Source: UBA965 sp040396955 (lineage in GTDB: Bacteria; Chloroflexota; Chloroflexia; Chloroflexales; Roseiflexaceae). From it: a stretch of 64,000 bases of DNA. The stretch is from contig JBBAWX010000016.1 in assembly GCA_040396955.1 (NCBI GenBank), positions 3,975 through 67,974 of the forward strand. The letters run 5' to 3'. The position numbers were made by a program, and so were the translations under genes. The notes beneath the pieces are model-generated. The model was not told where the DNA came from. It saw nothing but the letters and a program-made list of their open reading frames with translations, and ran no database searches. Below are positions 26,116 through 33,748 of the stretch, piece by piece. Every line of letters begins with the position of its first letter. Position 1 is the stretch's first letter.

Positions 26116-27117
26116 ATGCGAATCAATCGCAATCTGGGCATGGATTTGGTGCGGTGTACTGAAGCAGCGGCCTTGCGAGCGGCTCGTCTCATGGGGCGTG
26201 GTGATAAAGAGGGGGCCGACCAAGCCGCGGTCGATGCCATGCGATTTGCCCTCAGCAGTATCGACATGGACGGGGTCGTGGTGATTGGTGAGGGTGAAAA
26301 AGACGCCGCGCCCATGCTCTACACGGGCGAACGGGTCGGCACTGGTAATCTCCCTGCGGTTGATATTGCGGTTGACCCGGTAGAGGGGACGACCTTGCTC
26401 GCCGAGGGCATGCCAGGTGCGATTGCGGTGATTGCAGTCGCGGAGCGTGGTGCGCTCCATGCCTGGAACGGTGTGCCCTACATGTACAAACTTGCGGTTG
26501 GCGAGGCGGCTCGGGGGCGAGTCGATATTAATGCAAGTGTGGCAGACAACATTCACGCTGTGGCCGCCGCGTTGCACCGTCGGGTCTCGGAGGTTACGGT
26601 GGTTGTCCTTGACCGGCCGCGGCACCGTGAGCTCATTCGTGAGATTCGCGAGGTGGGGGCGCGTATCCGCCTGATTGCGCATGGCGATGTGGCAGCCGGG
26701 GTCATGACTGCGGTTGCCGATGCGCCCGCCGACATGCTGTTGGGGGTCGGTGGTGCTCCCGAAGCCGTGATTACCGCGTGTGCGCTCAAGTGTCTTGGCG
26801 GTGAAATCCAAACCAAACTTTGGCCTCGTGATGACGCTGAGCGTGCGGTGCTCGCAGCCCAAGGGTTGGGCGCTGACCACGTCTATACCACCGATGAGTT
26901 GGTGCGTGGTGAAGACGTCTACTTTGTGGCTACGGGCATCACATCCGGTGAATTTTTGCGTGGAGTGCAGTATAGTGACGGTCGCGCACGGACGCATTCG
27001 GTCGTGATGCGGTCTACGACGGGCACGGTGCGCCACATTGAATCCATGCATCGCTGGGATAAGTTGATGCGGATTTCTGGCATCGAATACGTGAGTGATG
27101 CTCCCCCTACGCCCTAA
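26116..27117 (+). CDS. glpX: Class II fructose-1,6-bisphosphatase
   Basis: 333 residues. It hydrolyses fructose 1,6-bisphosphate in gluconeogenesis; in some phototrophs the class II enzyme also cleaves sedoheptulose bisphosphate. Metal-site motifs are VIGEGEKDAAPM (about 55-66) and VDPVEGTTL (about 88-96), with LGVGGAPEAVI later. The start has a GAGGAG-type site (CGAGGAG). It is divergent from groES and shares its intergenic region, including the second CIRCE element. Confidence 0.94.
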   Translation: MRINRNLGMDLVRCTEAAALRAARLMGRGDKEGADQAAVDAMRFALSSIDMDGVVVIGEGEKDAAPMLYTGERVGTGNLPAVDIAVDPVEGTTLLAEGMPGAIAVIAVAERGALHAWNGVPYMYKLAVGEAARGRVDINASVADNIHAVAAALHRRVSEVTVVVLDRPRHRELIREIREVGARIRLIAHGDVAAGVMTAVADAPADMLLGVGGAPEAVITACALKCLGGEIQTKLWPRDDAERAVLAAQGLGADHVYTTDELVRGEDVYFVATGITSGEFLRGVQYSDGRARTHSVVMRSTTGTVRHIESMHRWDKLMRISGIEYVSDAPPTP

Positions 27118-27137
27118 CTCCTTGCGACCTACATCTA

Positions 27138-27167
27138 CGCCCCCGGCACCATGCGGTGCCGGGGGCG
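27138..27167. terminator. Bidirectional terminator between glpX and rmlA-type gene
   Basis: A 13 bp perfect GC-rich stem (27138-27150/27155-27167) with a 4-base loop, in the gap between two convergent genes. TGTTGGTTGG follows on the plus strand. Confidence 0.8.
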
Positions 27168-27200
27168 TGTTGGTTGGCCTTGTGTCACCTGCACGATGTA

Positions 27201-28268
27201 CTAGAGGACGTCGACGTGACTATGATCGCCGAGGACGAGCCGGTAGGCGCTTGGGCGCATCGTCGAGCGAGAGACTTCGACATGCCGGCCAATCAGGCTG
27301 TCGCATAGGCGTCCCGGCAAGTTGTGGATCTGACAGTGCTCAAGCACGATGGAGTGCTCGATTTCGCTGTTTTCAAGCACACAATGATGATAAATGGAGG
27401 TAAATGGCCCCACGTACGAATTGATGATGCGGGTGCCCTCACCGATGATGGCTGGGCCGCGAATGGTGCTGTTGATGACTTCGGCACCGGCCTCGATGAT
27501 GACTTTGCCGATGATGTGTGAATCCGCATCCACATGCCCGGCATTGTGCTCGCCGAGCTCTTCGAGCACCAACCGATTGGCCTCAAGCATGTCGGCCTTT
27601 TTGCCGGTGTCGATCCACCAGCCACGATGCACATAGGGAAAGACGATTTGACCACGGTCGACGAGTGCTTGAATGGCGTCGGTGATTTCGAGCTCACCCC
27701 GCCACGACGGTTGAATGGAGTCAATCGCATCCCAAATATGCGCATCAAACATGTAAATGCCTACGAGTGCCAAATTGGACTTGGGCTCCTTGGGCTTTTC
27801 CACGAGGCGTAAAATGCTCCCATCCGGATTCAGCTCGGCGACACCGTACGAGCGGGGATTGGGCACTTCTTTGAGGACAATTTGGGCATTGTAGTTGCTC
27901 GATTGAAACTGCTCAATCAGCCCCGAAATCCCACCTTGGATGCAGTTGTCACCGAGGAACATGACGAAGCGATCATCGCCCAAGAATGGTCGGGCAATTT
28001 TGACCGCATGCGCTAATCCGAGGGGGGCATCTTGGGGGATATACGTGATGGCCACGCCCCAGCGGCTCCCGTCGCCGACCGCAGCCTCTACTTCGGCGGC
28101 GGTGTCGCCCACAATAATGCCGATGTCGGTGATGCCCGCATCACGGATGGTTTCGATGACACGAAAAAGCACAGGTTTGTTGGCGACCGGCACAAGTTGT
28201 TTGGCGCTGGTATACGTAATTGGTCGCAGACGCGTCCCCTTACCACCGCTCAGGATGAGACCCTTCAT
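27201..28268 (-). CDS. Glucose-1-phosphate thymidylyltransferase, long form
   Basis: 355 residues from ATG 28268. The N-terminal Rossmann-like domain has the nucleotide loop LSGGKGTRLRPIT and the metal-binding site FLGDN; EKPKEP and the GWWIDTGKK segment fit the RmlA/StrD group. The C-terminal third (about 240-355) is a left-handed beta-helix with hexapeptide-like repeats (IIGKVIIEAGAEVINS), as in long-form enzymes rather than short RmlA. It makes dTDP-glucose or a similar NDP-sugar for the many glycosyltransferases in this window. No rmlBCD genes adjoin. Confidence 0.87.
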   Translation of the reverse strand: MKGLILSGGKGTRLRPITYTSAKQLVPVANKPVLFRVIETIRDAGITDIGIIVGDTAAEVEAAVGDGSRWGVAITYIPQDAPLGLAHAVKIARPFLGDDRFVMFLGDNCIQGGISGLIEQFQSSNYNAQIVLKEVPNPRSYGVAELNPDGSILRLVEKPKEPKSNLALVGIYMFDAHIWDAIDSIQPSWRGELEITDAIQALVDRGQIVFPYVHRGWWIDTGKKADMLEANRLVLEELGEHNAGHVDADSHIIGKVIIEAGAEVINSTIRGPAIIGEGTRIINSYVGPFTSIYHHCVLENSEIEHSIVLEHCQIHNLPGRLCDSLIGRHVEVSRSTMRPSAYRLVLGDHSHVDVL

Positions 28269-28312
28269 GCAGACTCCTTCCACACACGCGATACGAATGT
28301 CATGTTTGCATT

Positions 28313-28318
28313 ATTATA
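28313..28318 (-). promoter_or_regulatory. -10 box for the thymidylyltransferase gene
   Basis: A perfect TATAAT on the minus strand, 45 bp before the start codon. No good -35 box is visible at 17 bp. Confidence 0.45.
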
Positions 28319-28374
28319 GTGTACACACAAATACCATGTGTGGGTGATGATGGGGGGATGATGGCGGTGTGATG

Positions 28375-28416
28375 CAACAAAAACCCCCTCGCACTGCGAA
28401 TACAGCACGAGGGGGG
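28375..28416 (-). terminator. Intrinsic terminator of the NlpC/P60 gene
   Basis: A long GC-rich stem (CCCCCTCG paired with CGAGGGGG, extended by TGCTG/CAGTG) between 28384 and 28416, followed on the minus strand by TTTTTG. It begins 14 bp after the stop codon. Confidence 0.85.
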
Positions 28417-28429
28417 ATGCTGAGACGCG

Positions 28430-30031
28430 CTAGCGTTTGATGCGCACCGCTCCAGCGTAGTGATCGAGCCAATACTGGTCGTAGATGCTTGAAATCTGTA
28501 CTCCATAGCGCGGCGTCATGGCGTGCACCATCTTGCCGCCACCGATATACATCGACACGTGGGTGATACCGCGGCGCCCACTCGTGTTGCGGAAGAACAT
28601 CATATCGCCGGCTGCAAGGTTGTCGTAGCCACCGACTTGCACCCCGTTGCTCGCATTGAATTGTGCCGATGCTACGCGGGGGATGGTCACACCGACCTGC
28701 TTGAAGGCGTACAACATCAGACCGCTACAGTCGAAGCCACCACGTGGCGTTGTGCCGCCCCACACATAGGCGTAGCCGACGTACTGTAGCGCAATATTGG
28801 CCACATCGCTACTCGTGCTAATGTTTGCGAAATTTGCCGAAGCCCGCACTGGTGCAACCGGCAAGGCTGGGAAGTCCTTGGTGGTGGGCACGCGGCGAAG
28901 GACGTGTGAAGATGCCGAGATGAGGTCCTTGAAGACCCAGGCCTTCACGTTGTTGTACTTGACTTGCACCCAGTCTTTGTGCTTCCCGATGAGGTCAAAG
29001 CGCGTGCCCTTGTCAACACTCCCCAATTTGGCGTGGCGTGAATCGGGCCCACGACGCAAGTTGACCAAGTCACCCGTGATGACCCCCACCAACTCCGGAT
29101 TCGGGTCTGGGATGGCATCAGCGGCAATAATGCGTTGCTTGACGTCGTCGGTGATGGCCAAAAAGTCAGCCCGTACCCAGCCATCCGTTCGATTGTCGAT
29201 GGCAATGTGGTACCAGTCTTGGTAGCTCTCTAGGAGTTCGACCTCGGCGTTCAGGCTGAGCGTGGTAATCGGCACGTAATTGGTGCCCGGCCCGTCGCGG
29301 AGGGTGAGCCCCGCCTCCAGGACAATGCCAGTACGCGGTGGTGGCAACGGTGGCACTTCATTGTCGAAAATATCAAACATGGTGGTGGCAATGTTGTCGG
29401 GTAACGACAACAACTCACCTGCCATCCAGTAGGTGGGAGCATCGATGCGCTCACGCACCTGATACCAGTCACCGTACTTGCCAATGACCTGTAGCTCTGT
29501 GCCAGCCGCTGCTCGTGTAATTGGGTCGTAGTTGGTGCCGGGTCCGTTGCGCATAAACGCCTTGTCAACGATGACTGTGACAGGGACCACCGACGGCCCC
29601 ATGATCTGATTGCGTGATACCAGCGACAACGGCACCGGCAAATCTTCACTTTCAATCAACGGAGCATCACCCTCTTGGGCCATGGAATCCGAAGTAATCG
29701 GAGCCGCGTCAACGGTGAAATCATCGCTCGTAGTCACGATTGCCGGTTGCACCGGATCTGCAGGAATGAGCTGCACAGCGCCACTGTTGCTGACGAGCAT
29801 GGCGAACGGAATGATTGCGATGACGAGTGCATGCATGACAGCCCGTTGTGTCAACACGTTGATGAGCAACTGTGGTTGTTGCATCAGCGTGTTGAGTGTG
29901 GGAATACTGTCGGTAATTGAACTCGAGTTCTCTATGAGTTTGGCGAAGTTGCGACGTTGCATTTTGGCCCTGCGGAGCAACTCAAAGGGGTCTTGCCCCC
30001 CCTGAGGAATATGTTGTGATTGGTCAATCAT
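28430..30031 (-). CDS. SH3-domain NlpC/P60 cell-wall hydrolase
   Basis: 533 residues from ATG 30031. A cytoplasmic head is followed by one TM helix (ALVIAIIPFAMLV, about 65-80), then three SH3-type repeats recognisable by MRNGPGTNYDPI, LRDGPGTNYVPI and LRRGPDSRHAKL. The C-terminal NlpC/P60 domain (about 410-533) shows the catalytic Cys in GGFDCSGL and the His in GITHVSMYIG. It is expected to cut peptide stems of peptidoglycan outside the membrane. Single gene with its own terminator; a TATACT box lies at 30114-30119. Confidence 0.9.
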   Translation of the reverse strand: MIDQSQHIPQGGQDPFELLRRAKMQRRNFAKLIENSSSITDSIPTLNTLMQQPQLLINVLTQRAVMHALVIAIIPFAMLVSNSGAVQLIPADPVQPAIVTTSDDFTVDAAPITSDSMAQEGDAPLIESEDLPVPLSLVSRNQIMGPSVVPVTVIVDKAFMRNGPGTNYDPITRAAAGTELQVIGKYGDWYQVRERIDAPTYWMAGELLSLPDNIATTMFDIFDNEVPPLPPPRTGIVLEAGLTLRDGPGTNYVPITTLSLNAEVELLESYQDWYHIAIDNRTDGWVRADFLAITDDVKQRIIAADAIPDPNPELVGVITGDLVNLRRGPDSRHAKLGSVDKGTRFDLIGKHKDWVQVKYNNVKAWVFKDLISASSHVLRRVPTTKDFPALPVAPVRASANFANISTSSDVANIALQYVGYAYVWGGTTPRGGFDCSGLMLYAFKQVGVTIPRVASAQFNASNGVQVGGYDNLAAGDMMFFRNTSGRRGITHVSMYIGGGKMVHAMTPRYGVQISSIYDQYWLDHYAGAVRIKR

Positions 30032-30264
30032 AGGGTAGACACTCCCTGAAGCCAAAGAAGATGAATACCACGGCTCCCTCAACATCATGTGTGGAGCACG
30101 CACGTACCCGTGTAGTATACCCGACAATCAAATGGGCGCTTACAACTTTGGCATTACAATGCGATGAATTTCTCGCCGACACACTACAGACAACGGTAAC
30201 CTAGGCAGAGTATAGCATAGAAGTCTTGCAGACAACAACCCCCTACGGCACTGATACACGCCGA

Positions 30265-31281
30265 TTAGCGCTCGGGTGGCAGTGGGTCGGCGGCGAATTG
30301 GTCGTGGACTTCGGCGAGGCGCTCGTCGGTGTGTCGTGCATAGTACTGCTCGGTAATGCGGGTATTTGCATGCCCCAAAATTGCCGATACTTCTGACAAC
30401 TGTACCCCTTCGTTGAGCAACCACATGGCCACAAAATGCCGAAACGTATGTGGGGTGGTGTGTCGTAACAAATCGGCTTCACGGGCGCGCCCGGTGGCTT
30501 CGACCTGATCGGCGAGGGTAAGGGAGGCGTGGGTGACGATGTTCCAGGCGGCGACGCGATTCAGGCGATGCCCGGGGCTTCGTGGGCCATGCGATATAAA
30601 CAGGGGGAGTGTGGCAGGGAACGAGCTACGCCGGGCGAGGATGTAGCGCTCGATGGCAGTGCGTGCGTGTGGGCGCACAAAGACGGTACGTCGTTTGTTG
30701 CCTTTGCCAATGACAGAGACGCGGGTGGCAATGAGCCCATGATCGCCACGGAAGTCGCTGAGATCGAGGGCGAGCACTTCGGAGATACGACACGCACTCG
30801 AAAACAACAGGTGGAGCATGGCCGCATTGCGTAGCCCACTCAAACGGTCGCGTTCAGGCCGTGAATGTGGTGCGCCGGCAGGGAGTTCTTGGTCATAAAA
30901 CGTGACGAGACGGCGCAAATCGGCGACATCGGGGGCGCGCCCAGGTGCCACACGAGGGAGTGCGTCGCTCACATGCATTTGTAGGAGGCTGAGGTCGCAG
31001 CTGAGTAAGCGGCGGTCTGCCAAATACCGCAAGATGGCGAGGACGCCATGGCTGTAGGTGAGTACGGAGCCATCAGCGAGATGCCCAAGAGAATTGACCC
31101 AATCTGCGATGTCGTTGGCTTGGATGTCGGCCACGGTGGTGCGCTTTTGATCGTGGGCCCAATGTGCAAATGAGCGCCAAGCATCGCTATAGGAGGCCAG
31201 CGTCGCCGGTGACAACGGGCGCCGGCGCTTGCGCTGGTCGGCGGTCCAGCTCATCAACGCTTGTTCAAGGGAGTAGCTCAT
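30265..31281 (-). CDS. Tyrosine recombinase (XerC/D-like integrase)
   Basis: 338 residues. The N-terminal SAM-like core-binding domain (about 5-95) is followed by the catalytic domain. Active-site residues are visible as Arg in SACRISEVL (about 165), His-x-x-Arg in HTFRHF (about 277), His in LGHANTRIT and the nucleophile in EQYYARHT. It could be a dimer-resolution enzyme or a relic integrase. It sits 25 bp after the BTAD regulator gene and is probably co-transcribed with it. I found no flanking att-like repeats, tRNA or phage genes. Confidence 0.88.
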   Translation of the reverse strand: MSYSLEQALMSWTADQRKRRRPLSPATLASYSDAWRSFAHWAHDQKRTTVADIQANDIADWVNSLGHLADGSVLTYSHGVLAILRYLADRRLLSCDLSLLQMHVSDALPRVAPGRAPDVADLRRLVTFYDQELPAGAPHSRPERDRLSGLRNAAMLHLLFSSACRISEVLALDLSDFRGDHGLIATRVSVIGKGNKRRTVFVRPHARTAIERYILARRSSFPATLPLFISHGPRSPGHRLNRVAAWNIVTHASLTLADQVEATGRAREADLLRHTTPHTFRHFVAMWLLNEGVQLSEVSAILGHANTRITEQYYARHTDERLAEVHDQFAADPLPPER

Positions 31282-31306
31282 AGCAACGATTATACGGGCT
31301 TATTTG

Positions 31307-32035
31307 TCATGGCGTCAATGGGGTGTGGGGGAGGGGCGGCCTGCGTGTCGCTGATGGGATCTGTTGGTAGGCGAGCATGAGTAGTTGGCGTGCCTCCGTG
31401 TTGGAGTGGTCGTGGTTCAAGAGGTGCCACATGCGCTCGATGAGCTCGTCGTAGCGTTGCATACGCAGCAGGATGTGCCCGAGTTTGATGCTCATGTCGC
31501 TGTATTCGTTGAAAAAGCGGATGCGCAAGAGGTGGTTCCATTCGGTGACGGGTTGGTCGTGCATGAACTCACCGTGGTAGACGTTGACCGCTTGGCGGAG
31601 CCACGGGAGGAGCGCTTTTTCGTCGTGGAGTTGTCGACTGCGCCGTGCGGCCTGTGCAAAGATGTCGACATCGATTTGGGCATCTTGGGGCAGATGCAGA
31701 CTGATGGTGGTCGATGTGGCGCGTACCACGTCGGTAAGGTGTGGAGAAAAGACCTGTTTGAGGCGAAAGAGGGACACGCGCAGGTTGTTGTGCGCCGCCT
31801 CATGCGAGAGATCAGGCCACAGCGTGTCACACAGGTAATCGCGACGATGGCTCATCTGGGCGTGGGTAAGCAAGAGCAAAAACAAGTCGATGGTGCGTTG
31901 TGTGCGCCAGCGTGCTGCGGTGATTGGTTGGCGATCGAGATGGCATCGAAATGCGCCAAAGGTTTGTACGTTGAGTTGGGCGGTGGTGATGGGCTGGTAC
32001 AAAGGGCCAGAGCTGGTGGGGGATGCAAATTCCAT
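31307..32035 (-). CDS. BTAD/SARP-like transcriptional regulator
   Basis: 242 residues from ATG 32035 (GGAGG 6 bases upstream). An OmpR-type winged-helix domain (about 20-105; VQTFGAFRCHLD, WRTQRTIDLFLLLL, NNLRVSLFRLKQVF) is followed by a bacterial transcriptional activation domain of TPR-like helices (about 110-225). Larger AfsR-type proteins add an NB-ARC module, absent here, so this is a short SARP-type regulator. SARPs bind direct repeats near -35 boxes. Two such repeats lie 66-100 bp upstream, at the promoter of the divergent glycosyltransferase. Confidence 0.8.
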   Translation of the reverse strand: MEFASPTSSGPLYQPITTAQLNVQTFGAFRCHLDRQPITAARWRTQRTIDLFLLLLTHAQMSHRRDYLCDTLWPDLSHEAAHNNLRVSLFRLKQVFSPHLTDVVRATSTTISLHLPQDAQIDVDIFAQAARRSRQLHDEKALLPWLRQAVNVYHGEFMHDQPVTEWNHLLRIRFFNEYSDMSIKLGHILLRMQRYDELIERMWHLLNHDHSNTEARQLLMLAYQQIPSATRRPPLPHTPLTP

Positions 32036-32100
32036 ATGAATCCTCCATGACGTGGTGGCGACCTGTTGCACGTAGCGTAGCAGAGTCTTTTTGCATTGGA

Positions 32101-32135
32101 TATCCCCCATTTACGTGGATTTGTATCCCCCATTT
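32101..32135. promoter_or_regulatory. Direct repeat pair, probable SARP operator
   Basis: TATCCCCCATTT occurs at 32101-32112 and again at 32124-32135, a 23 bp period of about two helical turns. The second copy abuts a -35-like TTGGCA. The arrangement matches the direct-repeat operators of SARP activators. Confidence 0.65.
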
Positions 32136-32163
32136 TTGGCATTTAAAGGAAGTATGGTAGGAT
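32136..32163 (+). promoter_or_regulatory. Weak promoter for the second MGDG-synthase-like gene
   Basis: TTGGCA (32136-32141), a 16 bp spacer and TAGGAT (32158-32163). The weak match fits a promoter that needs an activator bound at the adjacent direct repeats. Confidence 0.45.
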
Positions 32164-32275
32164 AAGTACGGAGTGACATGGTTACTCCACCTACGCATAA
32201 TCATGACGGCTGCCACAGACAATCACTGCGAACTAGTCAACGACGAAGAGACCCTCGATTGTGGAGGAACACCTT

Positions 32276-33610
32276 ATGAGCGGGCGTAAACGGATTTTGT
32301 TTGCAATTTCCGACACAGGTGGTGGGCATCGTTCGGGAGCGGCAGCGTTACACGCTGCACTACTACAGCACCCGTTGGGAGCCACCTGCGAATATAACAC
32401 CATTGATTTGATTACGGCCACCGGGTTGCCGTTGTTTCGCAATGCACCGGATTTGTACGACCAGCTTTCAACGCGTTGGTTGCCGTTGTTTGATTTGATT
32501 TATCAGATGACGAATGGGCGGCGGCGCGTGGACACGTTGGCACAGATTGCCTATGTGTCGGCGCAACGCAACGTGCGCCGTACACTGGAAGAATTCCGGC
32601 CGGATGTGGTCGTGTCGGTGCACCCACTAGCGAATCGTTTCATTGGTCATGCGCGGCGCACGTTCAACATGAAATTCCGCTTCATGACGGTAGTCACCGA
32701 TTTGGTGAGTTTGCATGCGGCTTGGGGCGATCGAGATGCTGATTTGTGTGTGTCGCCGACGCACGAGGGGTCTGCGTTGTTGATCAAACAGGGGATGCCC
32801 GCTGACAAAGTTGTCTATGCTGGATTCCCCGTCCACCCGAAGTTTACCGCGTGTACATTGACAACCAGTCAGGCGCGTACGTTGATTGCCATTGACCAGA
32901 CGCGTTTCACGGTGTTGTTGACTGCCGGCGGAGTGGGTTCGGGTCGGCTCCACGACCTGGTGATGGGGATTCATCAGCGTTATCCAGAGGCCCAGTTGTT
33001 GGTGGTCACCGGCCGCAACACCAATCTGCGGAGCGAATTACAACGTGCGCAGCTGCCGAGTCATGTGCATGTGTACGGGTTTGTTGACAACATGGAGCAG
33101 TTGATGGCAGCCAGCGATATCGTGGTGACCAAAGCTGGCCCGGGCACGTTGATGGAGGCGTTGGTGATGCAACGCCCGGTGATTATCACCGAGGCGGTGG
33201 GCATGCAAGAGCGTGGGAACATCCAGTTTGTCGTCGAGCGTGGTCTCGGTGCGTACGCACATCAGGTCGATCGCATTGTGACTGCGGTTGGGGAGCTGAT
33301 GGATCCAGTGCGACATGCGGCCACCATGGCACGATTGGTAGACGCAGTGCCACGTGATGGGGCGTTTCGCATTGCCGAGTTGATTTTGCAACAGCTCGAT
33401 CTCGAAGTGCCACCCATGAAGCCACACATCCTGCGCATGCCTGATTTGGTCCCCCAGTGGATAGCACGGTCGGTGCGAAGCCGTGATGATGCCCGGCACC
33501 GAATGCGTTTGTTGCGCTTACCCGTGTTGAAACGCCTGCGTGCCATGGATAATTTATCGGTACGCTGGGGCAGTCGACGTCAGCAACGGAATCGCAAAAA
33601 CCATTCGTGA
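32276..33610 (+). CDS. MGDG-synthase-like glycosyltransferase, copy 2
   Basis: 444 residues from ATG 32276, with GGAGG 8 bases upstream. The N-terminal loop SDTGGGHRSGAAAL and the C-terminal TKAGPGTLMEALVMQRP mark the same GT-B family as the gene at 20697. A basic C-terminal tail of about 60 residues (rich in Arg) is extra and could bind anionic lipid. A role in glycolipid or cell-wall precursor synthesis is likely, but the acceptor is not shown. It is divergent from the BTAD regulator, which probably controls it. Confidence 0.8.
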   Translation: MSGRKRILFAISDTGGGHRSGAAALHAALLQHPLGATCEYNTIDLITATGLPLFRNAPDLYDQLSTRWLPLFDLIYQMTNGRRRVDTLAQIAYVSAQRNVRRTLEEFRPDVVVSVHPLANRFIGHARRTFNMKFRFMTVVTDLVSLHAAWGDRDADLCVSPTHEGSALLIKQGMPADKVVYAGFPVHPKFTACTLTTSQARTLIAIDQTRFTVLLTAGGVGSGRLHDLVMGIHQRYPEAQLLVVTGRNTNLRSELQRAQLPSHVHVYGFVDNMEQLMAASDIVVTKAGPGTLMEALVMQRPVIITEAVGMQERGNIQFVVERGLGAYAHQVDRIVTAVGELMDPVRHAATMARLVDAVPRDGAFRIAELILQQLDLEVPPMKPHILRMPDLVPQWIARSVRSRDDARHRMRLLRLPVLKRLRAMDNLSVRWGSRRQQRNRKNHS

Positions 33611-33748
33611 GGGCGTATTGGGGGAATAAAGCAAGCCAACTATCAGTGATGCGTGAGTAAAATTCCATAAATTGTTCGATGGTGTGTAGTATAATAGTCG
33701 CACGTAGTTGTTTGCTCGTATGTTATCTTCTGCGTACGGAGAGTGAAC

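Noticed and set aside
30032..32275. Integrated mobile element around the tyrosine recombinase
   Set aside because: No flanking direct repeats, tRNA target, phage or plasmid gene is visible; only the single recombinase supports it.
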